This document shows, piece after piece, positions 8,033-16,511 of a stretch of 36,766 nucleotides of DNA; within the stretch, counting starts at the first letter, position 1, and each line of letters opens with the position of its first letter. A program made the translations under genes and the position numbers. Source of the DNA: Legionellaceae bacterium (GTDB taxonomy: Bacteria; Pseudomonadota; Gammaproteobacteria; Legionellales; Legionellaceae); NCBI GenBank assembly GCA_029213075.1, contig JARGPO010000028.1:1-36766 (forward strand), read 5' to 3'. Below the pieces are notes generated by a model that searched no databases, was not told the origin of the DNA, and saw only the letters and a program-made list of their open reading frames with translations.

Positions 8033-8899
8033 ATGATGAATCGTAAAAAAGAAATTTGCAATGCCTTTAATGCTTCAGCTTGTAATTATGAGCAAGTTGC
8101 CGAGGTACAAAATGAAATTGGGAATCGCCTTTTTCAGCGCTTAGAATATTTAAAAATTCAGCCGAAAAATATATTGGATCTTGGCTGTGGCCCAGGAACT
8201 TTTACGGCAAAGCTAAAAGATCGTTATCCCAAAGCACGAGTTTTTGGATTAGACTTAGCCTTGGAAATGCTTAAGATATCTAAATCTAAGCAAGGATGGA
8301 TGAAAAAGTGGTCATCCATTAGTGCTGATATGAGTCAACTACCATTTATAGACGAACAATTTGACTTGATTTTTTCTAATCAAGTTATTCATTGGGCGCC
8401 TATTGTTGATGTCTTAAGAGAGTTAAATCGTGTCTTAGCAAAAGGTGGTTGTTTGATGTTTTCAACCTTAGGACCAGATACTTTTCAAGAGTTAAAGTGT
8501 GCTTTTTCAGCGGTTGATAACTTCGATCATGTAAATGGATTTTTAGATATGCATGATATTGGTGATTGTATGTTACGAGAAAGATTTTCAGATCCTGTTA
8601 TCGATATGGAAGTTTTAAGCGTTCACTACCCAAGCCTTAAAGATTTGTTGTATGGTTTAAAATCTCAAGGGGTAATTAATATAAGCCCCAATCGAAATAA
8701 AGGATTAACTGGCAAGAATTCCTGGAGTAAATTTCAGAATGAAATGCTAAAATACCGCACAGAAACGGATAAATATCCTCTAACCTATGAAGTGGTTAAT
8801 GGCCATGCTTGGAAGGGTGATGACAAAAAGAGTGAACAAAGTATCGAGGCATCTTTTTCTGTTGCTGATTTAAAAGCCACGTTAAAAAAGAAACGGTAG
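8033..8899 (+). CDS. bioC: Malonyl-ACP O-methyltransferase BioC
   Basis: BioC methylates malonyl-ACP with S-adenosylmethionine so that fatty acid synthesis can build the pimeloyl chain of biotin. Its 288 residues fit the family. SAM motif I is ILDLGCGPG (about residues 47-55), followed by the acidic end of strand 2 (VFGLDLA), FDLIFSNQVIHWA and an RVLAKGG segment. The N-terminal ICNAFNASACNYEQVAEVQ matches the family's opening helix. ATG 8033 and ATG 8036 are adjacent and neither has a strong ribosome binding site. No other bio gene is in the window. An 80-base hairpin element follows seven bases after the stop. Confidence 0.9.
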   Translation: MMNRKKEICNAFNASACNYEQVAEVQNEIGNRLFQRLEYLKIQPKNILDLGCGPGTFTAKLKDRYPKARVFGLDLALEMLKISKSKQGWMKKWSSISADMSQLPFIDEQFDLIFSNQVIHWAPIVDVLRELNRVLAKGGCLMFSTLGPDTFQELKCAFSAVDNFDHVNGFLDMHDIGDCMLRERFSDPVIDMEVLSVHYPSLKDLLYGLKSQGVINISPNRNKGLTGKNSWSKFQNEMLKYRTETDKYPLTYEVVNGHAWKGDDKKSEQSIEASFSVADLKATLKKKR

Positions 8900-8905
8900 T
8901 TTTAT

Positions 8906-8985
8906 TAGGGTCTGTTGACAATTGGGTGCGCGAGTCAAAAATTAGCATGGTTTTTGACCGTGGCACCAATTGTCAACAGACCCTA
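8906..8985. mobile_element. 80-base hairpin element, MITE-like
   Basis: The perfect 20-base ends 8906-8925 (TAGGGTCTGTTGACAATTGG) and 8966-8985 are inverted. The inner arms continue to pair at 11 of 15 positions (8927-8941 with 8951-8965), leaving a 9-base loop. The whole unit is one near-continuous hairpin with no coding capacity. A related end, matching at 18 of 20 bases, sits alone at 36620-36639, which argues for a dispersed element and not just a terminator. It may still end transcription of bioC. Confidence 0.7.
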
Positions 8986-9155
8986 GGATTAAGAGTTATT
9001 GATTAAGGATAGATCTAATAATTTTTCTAAGAAATGATTCTCAAGATACAATCTTTTGTTAGCACCAAGTTTAAATTAAGATGCGGCTATCATGGCTATT
9101 GCCCGCCATGATAATAATATACTACAATTTGATTAGTTTACCATATGGAGCCATG

Positions 9156-9974
9156 ATGGATTTTGTTAGCAAATATAAGGCTCATGTGCCTGATGCCGAT
9201 GGAATGGTTGATTATTCTGCACAAGAGAATAGAGTTTGGAGTTTATTGTATAATAGACAAGAAAAATTGTGGACAAACCGAGCTTGTGATGATTATCTGA
9301 TTGGATTAGAAAAACTAAAATTAACTAAGCAATCTATCCCTCAACTACCAGATATAAATCTAATTTTAAGTAACTTAACTGGTTGGCAATTAGAGCCTGT
9401 TGCAGCTTTGATATCAGCTAGAGAATTTTTTGAGTTATTGTCACAGCGTAAGTTTCCGGCGGCAACATTTATTCGCACGGAAGAAGAGTTAGATTATGTT
9501 CAAGAGCCAGATATATTTCATGAGCTGATTGGTCATTGTCCAATGCTAACAAACCAGGTTTATGCCGATTTTTTGCAAGATTACTCAACTAGAGTTCTTG
9601 AGTTCCCTGAAAAAAATTGGCCTTTATTGCAGAGGTTATTTTGGTTTACTGTTGAGTTTGGTCTTATATATACTCCAAAAGGATTACGTATTTATGGCGG
9701 TGGAATTTTATCCTCAATAGATGAGACGGTATATAGCGTTGAGAGTAACTTGCCCCAAAGGATTTTATTTGATCCGTTAGCGATTTTCAGAACTCCGTAT
9801 AGGATTGATCAAAAGCAAAAAGTGTATTTTGTTATTCATGAATATAAGCAATTGTATGATTTTTTAAATCTTGATATCCAGATCTTATTAGAAAAGGCAT
9901 ATCAAACTGGTGAGTTCCCACCACTTTTTGATGTTGATAAAGATATTTCTGAGATGAATATTCGTGCTTGTTAA
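9156..9974 (+). CDS. phhA: Phenylalanine-4-hydroxylase
   Basis: This pterin-dependent iron monooxygenase converts phenylalanine to tyrosine. The protein has 272 residues from the chosen ATG, close to other bacterial enzymes (about 260-300). The iron ligands are visible: two histidines in FHELIGHCPML (about residues 123-133) and the glutamate in FWFTVEFGLI. GLRIYGGGILSSIDE and FDPLAIFRTPYRID are also typical. The frame continues upstream to an ATG at 9081, but that would add a 25-residue hydrophobic tail. GGAG at 9147-9150 selects 9156 (or 9153). The pterin dehydratase partner phhB is not in the window. In Legionella this enzyme feeds tyrosine and melanin pigment formation. Confidence 0.95.
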   Translation: MDFVSKYKAHVPDADGMVDYSAQENRVWSLLYNRQEKLWTNRACDDYLIGLEKLKLTKQSIPQLPDINLILSNLTGWQLEPVAALISAREFFELLSQRKFPAATFIRTEEELDYVQEPDIFHELIGHCPMLTNQVYADFLQDYSTRVLEFPEKNWPLLQRLFWFTVEFGLIYTPKGLRIYGGGILSSIDETVYSVESNLPQRILFDPLAIFRTPYRIDQKQKVYFVIHEYKQLYDFLNLDIQILLEKAYQTGEFPPLFDVDKDISEMNIRAC

Positions 9975-10020
9975 TTAAGATTTGTATTATTATGATTTAA
10001 AAGCCACTTATTTCTCTAGC

Positions 10021-10049
10021 TTGTAAATATCTTTTACTCTTGGTATTAT
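10021..10049 (+). promoter_or_regulatory. Predicted sigma-70 promoter for the regulator-uvrC operon
   Basis: TTGTAA (10021-10026) and TATTAT (10044-10049) are separated by exactly 17 bases. They lie 44 bases before the TTG start of the response regulator gene. Confidence 0.45.
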
Positions 10050-10092
10050 CATTGAATCTTTTTGGCTTGTTAATTAGGTAGGGGACTATATC

Positions 10093-10746
10093 TTGATAAA
10101 AGTACTCATTGTTGATGATCATGCTTTAGTACGAATGGGAATTCGTCGATTATTAGATGATCTACCGGACATGAGTGTGGTTGGTGAGGCTGAAAATGGT
10201 GATGTTGCTTTGTCTTTAGTTAAGTCTCTTTCTCCGGATGTGGTTTTACTTGATATGAAAATGCCTGGTATGGATGGTTGGGAAGTAACCAGACGTTTGA
10301 CAAAATCAAGCCCTGAAGTAAAAGTTATTGCAGTTACTGCAATGTGCACTAATACGTTACCAAGTCGATTACTGCAACTTGGTGCATCTGGGTATCTAAC
10401 TAAAGAATCAGGTGTTGATGAGATGGCATCAGCCATTCGTAAAGTTAATAAAGGTGAAAGGTATCTAAGTGCTGAAGTTGCACAGAAAATAGTAATTAAC
10501 AGTTTGGATGACTCGAATAAAACGGTATTTGAGCAGTTATCAGAGCGTGAAATGCAAGTTATGATGATGATAACCAGCGGCATGACTGTTCAAGAAATTA
10601 CGGAAAATCTATTTCTAAGTAGTAAAACTGTTAATGGTTATAGATATCGTATTTTTGAGAAGTTAGATGTTAAAAATGATGTTGAACTTACATATCTAGC
10701 ATTAAAGCATGGAATTATTGAAAGACCAGACGCTGATGAGCAGTAG
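10093..10746 (+). CDS. letA: GacA/UvrY/LetA-type response regulator
   Basis: This is a two-domain NarL/FixJ-family transcription factor of 217 residues. The receiver domain (1-120) has the acidic pair VDDH, phospho-acceptor Asp 54 in [13 protein letters not shown], the Thr in AVTAM and the Lys in YLTKES. The LuxR-type HTH (about 145-210) contains [21 protein letters not shown] and [16 protein letters not shown]. Overlap with uvrC is the classic arrangement of uvrY/gacA. Legionella LetA, paired with the sensor LetS, drives small RNAs that titrate CsrA and so controls the switch to the transmissive phase. A TTG start with GGGG eight bases upstream is used. The symbol letA is by homology and context; uvrY or gacA would fit as well. 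Confidence 0.9.
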   Translation: MIKVLIVDDHALVRMGIRRLLDDLPDMSVVGEAENGDVALSLVKSLSPDVVLLDMKMPGMDGWEVTRRLTKSSPEVKVIAVTAMCTNTLPSRLLQLGASGYLTKESGVDEMASAIRKVNKGERYLSAEVAQKIVINSLDDSNKTVFEQLSEREMQVMMMITSGMTVQEITENLFLSSKTVNGYRYRIFEKLDVKNDVELTYLALKHGIIERPDADEQ

Positions 10747-12565
10747 TTCTAAATTATCAGACTTAGAGATTTTTTTAAAAAACCTAACGACCGAACCTGG
10801 TGTTTATCGAATGCTTGATGAGCAGGGTCAGGTTTTGTATGTTGGCAAGGCCAAAAACTTAAAAAAAAGAGTAGGTAGTTACTTTAGTAAGCAGCAAACC
10901 AGTAGCAAACAAAGATCTTTAGTTAGTCAAATTATTTCAATCGAAGTTCATATTACTCGTAGTGAAACAGAAGCACTTTTGCTTGAAAGTAGCTTGATAA
11001 AATCAATTAGGCCTAAATATAATGTTTTAATGAGGGATGATAAATCCTATCCATTCATCCAAATTTCCAGCGCTTCTTTTCCTAATATCACTGTTAAACG
11101 TTGTAAAAAAAAACCTAATACCCAAGACTTTTTTGGTCCATATCCAAGTGTAACCGCCGTTCGCGAAACTATGAATATGATTCAAAAAATATTTAAAATC
11201 AGAAACTGTACTGATAGTTATTTTAACGCCAGGTCAAGACCTTGTTTACAGTATCAAATTAAGAGATGCAGTGCACCATGTACGGATTATATCTCCAAAG
11301 AAGAATATGAGGTATCCGTTAATGATGCGCGACGTTTTCTAAGCGGAAATGGTTATGAAATTTTAGACGATCTAGCTTTGCGTATGGATAAAGCTGTAGC
11401 TGAATTGGCTTTTGAGGAAGCCGCTTTTATTAGAGATCAAATTAAAAGCCTCCGCTTAATTCAAGAGCAGCAAGGAATTGTAAAAACAAGCGGGGACTTA
11501 GATGTTATTGTCATTGAGGTAGAGCCAGGAATAGCTTGTGTACAATGTGTTTGTGTCCGCAATGGTGAAGTTCAGTCTTGCGATAGTTTTTTTCCAGAAG
11601 TACCAGATGAGAACCTAGAAAGTGATGAGCAAGTGTGGCAGCAAGTATTTAACTTATTTATTAATCACTACTATCTTACTATGCCAGGTCGAGTGCCGAA
11701 ACAGATTCTGACAAATAGAGATGTAGAAGATAAACTTATTTTACAAGAAATGTTAAATTCACAGGGCAAAGTACGCTGTACGATTAAAAAAGTCTCCCGT
11801 GGCTCAGGGAAAGATTGGATTGAGTTCGCTCTTAATAATTTACATTTGTCGGTCGCTAAACATAATACCTCTGTGAATATTATGCGTAAGCGTTATGAAG
11901 AGCTCGAAGGGTTTTTGAGTCTTGAGCACATCTCAAAGATGGAGTGTTTTGATATTAGTCATACACAAGGTTCATCAACAGTTGCCTCTTGCGTTGTTTT
12001 TGATGAACATGGTCCATGTAATCGCGAATATCGTCGGTTTAATATTAATGATATTACCAAAGGCGATGACTACGCTGCTATGGAACAAGCTATAACTAGG
12101 CGTTATAAACAAGCTAAAAACGTACCAGATGTATTAGTAATTGACGGCGGCAAAGGACAAGTGTCTGTTGCTAAAAAAGTATTGGCTAGTTTAAACATTA
12201 CTAGCGTAACCATTTTAGGAATTGCTAAAGGACCGTCACGAAAAGCAACAATGGAGCGACTATTAATAGCTGGTGAGTCACAAGAGGTAGTATTGCCATC
12301 TGATTCAAAAGCTCTGCATCTACTTATGCATATTCGAGATGAGTCGCATCGTTTTGCAATTTCTCTGCATCGCAAGAAAAGAGATAAATCAAGTATGGGT
12401 TCCTCTATTGAAAATCTAGAAGGCATCGGACCAAAACGTCGCCAGGCATTGCTTCGTCGCTTTGGAGGAATGCGCGAGTTGAGTTCTGCATCTATTGAAG
12501 AGCTTGAAAAAGTTCCTGGTATTAGCAATAGCCTGGCTAAGTTAATTTATAACCATTTTAAATGA
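10736..12565 (+). CDS. uvrC: Excinuclease ABC subunit C
   Basis: UvrC makes both incisions around bulky DNA lesions after UvrA/UvrB recognition. The protein has 609 residues from the chosen ATG. The GIY-YIG nuclease domain ([20 protein letters not shown]) is at about residues 20-95, a UVR segment ([17 protein letters not shown]) follows near 205, the RNase H-like nuclease has [13 protein letters not shown] and [11 protein letters not shown], and the C-terminus has tandem helix-hairpin-helix motifs ([30 protein letters not shown]). ATG 10736 lies inside the end of the regulator gene (11-base overlap). The frame extends to ATG 10709, but homology to UvrC starts at the later one. uvrA is 7.6 kb away and uvrB is not in the window. 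Confidence 0.97.
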   Translation: MSSSSKLSDLEIFLKNLTTEPGVYRMLDEQGQVLYVGKAKNLKKRVGSYFSKQQTSSKQRSLVSQIISIEVHITRSETEALLLESSLIKSIRPKYNVLMRDDKSYPFIQISSASFPNITVKRCKKKPNTQDFFGPYPSVTAVRETMNMIQKIFKIRNCTDSYFNARSRPCLQYQIKRCSAPCTDYISKEEYEVSVNDARRFLSGNGYEILDDLALRMDKAVAELAFEEAAFIRDQIKSLRLIQEQQGIVKTSGDLDVIVIEVEPGIACVQCVCVRNGEVQSCDSFFPEVPDENLESDEQVWQQVFNLFINHYYLTMPGRVPKQILTNRDVEDKLILQEMLNSQGKVRCTIKKVSRGSGKDWIEFALNNLHLSVAKHNTSVNIMRKRYEELEGFLSLEHISKMECFDISHTQGSSTVASCVVFDEHGPCNREYRRFNINDITKGDDYAAMEQAITRRYKQAKNVPDVLVIDGGKGQVSVAKKVLASLNITSVTILGIAKGPSRKATMERLLIAGESQEVVLPSDSKALHLLMHIRDESHRFAISLHRKKRDKSSMGSSIENLEGIGPKRRQALLRRFGGMRELSSASIEELEKVPGISNSLAKLIYNHFK

Positions 12566-12601
12566 GTATGTCTTTTCCTTCTTGTCTACCCACTCTAGGT
12601 C

Positions 12602-12724
12602 CATATAACGACCCTCTATGCCTCTCTAAGTCACTCTACCACCATATACCTCCTATCTACGTACCTCGACTTCACTCTATTCACATATACCTCCTCTCTA
12701 CGTCCCTCGACTTGTTCGAGGGAT
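12602..12724. repeat. Three degenerate 41-bp tandem repeats
   Basis: The units start at 12602, 12643 and 12684, each opening with CATATA. Units 2 and 3 are most alike (ACCTCCT, CTACGT, CCTCGACTT in register); unit 1 is more diverged. The strand is strongly pyrimidine-rich. Unit 3 ends in the palindromic repeat at 12704-12722. The remaining bases to 12803 hold only the 3' boundary of the leftward oxidoreductase gene. Confidence 0.75.
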
Positions 12725-12730
12725 CTAGAA
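12690..12730 (-). repeat. Dispersed palindromic repeat, copy 4 (inverted)
   Basis: The stem CCCTCGA / TCGAGGG (12704-12722) is perfect with loop CTTGT, which is ACAAG on the minus strand as in copy 1. On the minus strand it reads CTAGAT, stem-loop, ACGTAGAGAGGAGG, so flank and loop match the family while the stem bases differ. Confidence 0.7.
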
Positions 12731-12803
12731 TTTAATCCTAGATTAAATTAATAAAGCACAAAACATAGGTATTTTTGAGTGAGACGGAATATCTTTTCAT
12801 GTA

Positions 12804-14234
12804 CTACCATGGAAATTTTTGTAGCCAAGATACAATCCTTCTCGTGTTTGCGGAGAATAGCTTAGGTTTATAAAACTCACCAGAAACATATTTGCTTACT
12901 TCGCTAAGTGTTGGGTATGGTGCAATGGCATCTGTAAAAGCACGCAAGCTTTTATTTTCGCGGATAGCCATGACCCAAGGTAGAATTAGCTCACCTGCAT
13001 GAGCACTAACAATTGTGACTCCCATAATCATACCTTTTTTATCAGTTATAACTTTTATTTTTCCGTTTGTTTCTCCTTCTGCGCGAGCCCTGTCAGAATC
13101 GCTCATAAACCAACTAGTTATTACAAACTCAGAATCATCTGTAAAATCAGTTTCTGTTTTACCAACATGGGCAAGCTCTGGATAGGTATATGTTACCCAA
13201 GGCACGGCTTTATAGTTTACCTTGGATGGAATTTTAAAGACGATATTACGTAATACAATACCTGCCATATATGAGGCCATATGTGTAAACTGATAAGGGC
13301 TTGCCACGTCCCCTATGGCATAAATATGCTTTTGGTTGGTTTGTAATTTATCATTGACTTGGATGCCTTTGGCGTTATGCGTGATGTTTGCGTTATCGAG
13401 TTTTAAAGCTGATGTATTTGGTTGTCGACCGGTCGCAACTAAGACGTGTGAGCCAGTGATAGTTTTCTCATTTTCATTTTGCAATACCTGAATATTTATT
13501 GCTCCATCTTTAACTTTAGTGACCTCGAGAACTTTTGCTAATTCTAAAATATTTATTTGCATTGATTTAAAAGATTGTCTGACTGTTTCAACACAGTCTT
13601 TGTCATCTTTTGGGAGCATAGAAAAGGCTTCTATGATTGTGACTTGACTACCGAGCATTGCAAAAGCCTGTGCAAGCTCACAGCCAATAGGGCCCCCACC
13701 AATAACTATTAGGTGTTTTGGTAGTTCTTTTAAGTTAAAAATTGTTTCATTGGTTAAATAAGGCGTTGTGTTTAAGTTTTTAATAGGTGGAATAAAAGGA
13801 GATGAGCCTGTCGCAATCACTATTTTTCTTGCTTTGATTGTTTGTTTTCCTGCTTTAAGTGAATGCGAATCAATAAATTCCCCTTGCTCTTCTATAACTG
13901 TAACACCTAAAGATTCAAAACGTTTGACTGAGTCATGAGGTTCAATGTTTTTAATAACTTCTTTTACATGTTGCGTTACTTTTTCGAAATCAATTGAATC
14001 AAATTGAATTTTTGCTCCAAATAGAGGTGCTCTATGTTGTGCATTATAAATTGATTTGGCAGCTGCTAATAAGGCTTTAGAGGGGACACAACCATAGTTC
14101 AAGCAATCCCCTCCCATTTTATGACCTTCAAGTAAAACAACCTTCAGGCCTAATTGTGCAGTTCCTGAGGCAAGACTAAGGCCACCAGAGCCGCCACCAA
14201 TAATCGCAAGATCGAAAGAGTTATTTTTGGTCAT
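12804..14234 (-). CDS. FAD-dependent pyridine nucleotide-disulfide oxidoreductase, MerA-like
   Basis: This flavoprotein has 476 residues. The FAD motif is AIIGGGSGGLSLA (residues 10-22), the redox disulfide is Cys44/Cys49 in GGDCLNYGCVPSK, the NAD(P)H motif is LIVIGGGPIGCELAQAFAMLG, and the second FAD site is IYAIGDVAS. The dimerisation domain reads APYPTLSEV, with Tyr where lipoamide dehydrogenase has the catalytic His of HPTLSE. The paired C-terminal cysteines of true mercuric reductase are absent. It is therefore probably neither enzyme and the substrate is unknown. It overlaps the upstream TVP38 gene by 14 bases; many bacteria carry these two as neighbours or as one fused protein, which suggests joint action at the membrane. 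Confidence 0.88.
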   Translation of the reverse strand: MTKNNSFDLAIIGGGSGGLSLASGTAQLGLKVVLLEGHKMGGDCLNYGCVPSKALLAAAKSIYNAQHRAPLFGAKIQFDSIDFEKVTQHVKEVIKNIEPHDSVKRFESLGVTVIEEQGEFIDSHSLKAGKQTIKARKIVIATGSSPFIPPIKNLNTTPYLTNETIFNLKELPKHLIVIGGGPIGCELAQAFAMLGSQVTIIEAFSMLPKDDKDCVETVRQSFKSMQINILELAKVLEVTKVKDGAINIQVLQNENEKTITGSHVLVATGRQPNTSALKLDNANITHNAKGIQVNDKLQTNQKHIYAIGDVASPYQFTHMASYMAGIVLRNIVFKIPSKVNYKAVPWVTYTYPELAHVGKTETDFTDDSEFVITSWFMSDSDRARAEGETNGKIKVITDKKGMIMGVTIVSAHAGELILPWVMAIRENKSLRAFTDAIAPYPTLSEVSKYVSGEFYKPKLFSANTRRIVSWLQKFPW

Positions 14235-14943
14235 TAGATTGTCCTTTTTTTTTAAAGAATTTTTGATAAATAATTGGCACCAAAGATAAAGCAGCTAAAG
14301 CAAGGAGGGGATATAGAATTTCTGGTTCTAAAATTATTTTTAAATCAGGCGTTTGGTTGGTGGCAAAAAGATGACTTAAGCCATTGCCGACTAGGACAAA
14401 TACAACCGAGCCGGGTATTATTCCAAAGAAAGTCGCAATGATAAAAGTAATTGGATTAACCAAAAGCAAAGCTGGGACAATATTAACAACCCAAAAAGGA
14501 AATAAAGGTACTAAGCGCAGAAATAGCAGATATGAAAATGCATTCTCCTGAAAGCCACTTTGCATGCGGTTGACCCATCCAGTCGCTTTTTTTGAAAACC
14601 AATCGCCAATGGATGTTTGTACTGCAAAAAATAGTGCGCTAGCACCAAGAGTTGCACTAATAACAACTAAAATACTCCCGACAATAGGTCCAAAAAGAAA
14701 TCCACCAGCCAGGGTGAGCAAGACCGCACCTGGTATTGAAACAGCAACAGCTGCTGTGTATATTCCTATGAAAATTATGATAGAAAGTAGAAAATTTTCG
14801 GTGGTCCATTCAAGTAAAATATTTTGATGTTCTTTAAGACTTTCAAAAGTTAAATAGTGTTGTAGGTCTGTGCTTAAGAAGGCCGCTAGTGCAAGTATAA
14901 TGATTCCTAGTGGAATAAAGCGTTTAATTTTATTTTTATTCAC
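14221..14943 (-). CDS. TVP38/TMEM64 family inner membrane protein
   Basis: This 240-residue integral membrane protein of the SNARE-associated/DedA superfamily has a first membrane helix at about residues 10-25, others at about 50-105, 140-190 and 210-228, and a basic C-terminal tail. The family core is seen as AVAVSIPGAVLLTLAGGFLFG and in the re-entrant segment near LRLVPLFPFWVVNIVPALL. Members are thought to act in lipid scrambling or envelope homeostasis, but the precise role is not established. Its last codons overlap the oxidoreductase gene, so the two form one leftward operon. The start lies 216 bases from the divergent enhA-like gene. Confidence 0.87.
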   Translation of the reverse strand: MNKNKIKRFIPLGIIILALAAFLSTDLQHYLTFESLKEHQNILLEWTTENFLLSIIIFIGIYTAAVAVSIPGAVLLTLAGGFLFGPIVGSILVVISATLGASALFFAVQTSIGDWFSKKATGWVNRMQSGFQENAFSYLLFLRLVPLFPFWVVNIVPALLLVNPITFIIATFFGIIPGSVVFVLVGNGLSHLFATNQTPDLKIILEPEILYPLLALAALSLVPIIYQKFFKKKGQSNDQK

Positions 14944-15159
14944 AGAGTTTAGTCCATTCGTTGATAATTAAATTTCAAATTAAAGACTAGTTGTTTATGC
15001 CTATATCGGCAAGGGTTAAGATCTTATAAGGTCGTAAATTTTCAGAACCACACCTAATTTATTCTTATTTCATAATTCATTTCACATAATTACTAAACCT
15101 TTTCCTAATCCGGCCGTAATTATAAATATTGGAAATAATAATTAGCTATAGGTGCAGAT

Positions 15160-15942
15160 ATGAAGAAGAGTTCACGAGGTGGTAGGCGTTGCTGGATGTG
15201 GATTTTTGTCTATTGTTTTTTAACAGGCTTGATGTTTTTCACAACCAGTGTTGATGCTAAAAGTAGCTCTACTAAAAAAAATGACAATATGCCGGCATAT
15301 TATGGTACTGACTTGTGCAAGTATCCTCAATATAAATGTGTGACAGTGGGCTCAGGAGAAAATTGGAAAAGCCTATTCCCAAATGAAGAACAACGTGACT
15401 TGGTTCAGCGTGTTAATAGAAAATATAACTGGATTGGTCGAGGTACGGTTTTAGCTGTACCTGTTAACCTCGAAACAGCAACGATTGTCGATTTGGCACC
15501 TTTCTCTCGTTATATATCAGAACATGAAAAGCAAGTGATTATTGATCAAGATAAACTGGCTTGGGTCGCCTATGATGAGAATGGCAAACTTGTTAAATGG
15601 GGGCCAATCTCTTCAGGTCGGAATAGATGTCCAGACAGTCCCAGATCTTGCTTAACTTTAACTGGAATTTATCGAGTATTTAGTAAAGAAAATGCGAAGT
15701 GCAAATCAGATATATTTCCTGTTGGTAGGGGTGGCGCTCCAATGCCATATTGCATGTTTTTTCACAAAGGATTTGCAATGCACGGCTCCAATGATGTTCC
15801 TGGACATAGAGCAAGCCATGGTTGTGTAAGAATGTTTACTCGTGATGCCGAGTGGTTGAATTTGGAATTTGTAGAAACAGCAAATGAAAGAAACAATTAT
15901 GTAGGTACGAAAATAATAGTTCGTCCTGTGACTAAAGGATAG
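15160..15942 (+). CDS. enhA: L,D-transpeptidase, EnhA-like
   Basis: A secreted enzyme of the YkuD family that forms 3-3 peptidoglycan crosslinks or attaches proteins to the wall. Its 260 residues begin with a signal peptide or anchor (hydrophobic 14-31, then TSVDA). A LysM-like stretch (CVTVGSGENWKSLFP to GTVLAVPVN) occupies about 60-105. The catalytic domain (about 120-255) ends in HRASHGCVRMF, with the nucleophilic Cys in SHGCVR and the conserved FAMHGSND before it. AGGTG precedes the ATG. Order and spacing with the next two genes match Legionella enhA-enhB-enhC, a locus linked to enhanced entry into host cells. The symbol rests on this context as well as on the domain. Confidence 0.85.
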   Translation: MKKSSRGGRRCWMWIFVYCFLTGLMFFTTSVDAKSSSTKKNDNMPAYYGTDLCKYPQYKCVTVGSGENWKSLFPNEEQRDLVQRVNRKYNWIGRGTVLAVPVNLETATIVDLAPFSRYISEHEKQVIIDQDKLAWVAYDENGKLVKWGPISSGRNRCPDSPRSCLTLTGIYRVFSKENAKCKSDIFPVGRGGAPMPYCMFFHKGFAMHGSNDVPGHRASHGCVRMFTRDAEWLNLEFVETANERNNYVGTKIIVRPVTKG

Positions 15943-15959
15943 TTAGGGTAGGGATAATC

Positions 15960-16487
15960 ATGAAATTAAAATTACTTGTTTTAAGCGCTATATTTTTAAT
16001 CAGCAACGTGTGCAGTGCTGAGAGTGCAGAAAAATATGAAAGTGAATTTAAAAGTAAAATAAGAAGTCCACTGGGATGTAAAAATGTTGGTTATAATTTT
16101 CAGTTAAATGTCGTCAACATATTGCCAGAGGATGTTGGAGATAGGCAGTCTCTATATTTCGTCTATAATAGATTAAACAAACCTGTAAAACTTTTTCAAA
16201 TGTTAAAGAGCAGCAGTACACGCAGCACCTATTTAAATCATGAAATTAGACCTAATCAATGGGCAGTGCTCGCAACTGGTGAGAAAGAGATTAAGTATAT
16301 CTGTACCGTTGCTGATAAAAAGTCTGTGCATGGCAAAGTGGTTGATTGTTCTAAAAGCTTAAAAATCTGCGAGTATGCGCGGGTTAAATTTGGCATGAAC
16401 AATAGAGGTAACTATTGGTTAGTAAAAAATGCATCACGAGGTCGGGCTGTAGGAGATGTCGTACGATACGGCATTATCCCACGATAA
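15960..16487 (+). CDS. enhB: Small exported protein, EnhB-like
   Basis: This 175-residue protein has a clear signal peptide (residues 1-20, LLVLSAIFLISNVCSA). The mature part has four cysteines (GCKNV, YICTV, VDCSK, KICEY), likely two disulfides, and beta-strand-rich sequence. No enzymatic motif is visible. It lies 17 bases after the transpeptidase with GGGTAGGGA as ribosome binding site, and 24 bases before the Sel1-repeat gene, the position and size of enhB in Legionella. Function is unknown even there; a periplasmic partner of its two neighbours is the simplest inference. Confidence 0.75.
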   Translation: MKLKLLVLSAIFLISNVCSAESAEKYESEFKSKIRSPLGCKNVGYNFQLNVVNILPEDVGDRQSLYFVYNRLNKPVKLFQMLKSSSTRSTYLNHEIRPNQWAVLATGEKEIKYICTVADKKSVHGKVVDCSKSLKICEYARVKFGMNNRGNYWLVKNASRGRAVGDVVRYGIIPR

Positions 16488-16511
16488 TTATAATAAGATA
16501 GGGAGAAAGAG

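Noticed and set aside
8906-8985. Simple intrinsic terminator for bioC
   Set aside because: There is no T-run after the stem, the perfect 20-bp ends exceed what a terminator needs, and a related end occurs elsewhere. A secondary terminator role remains possible.
10119-10583. Leftward open frame inside the response regulator gene, and a similar one at 12103-12528 inside uvrC
   Set aside because: Both are antisense to well-supported genes and encode nothing recognisable.
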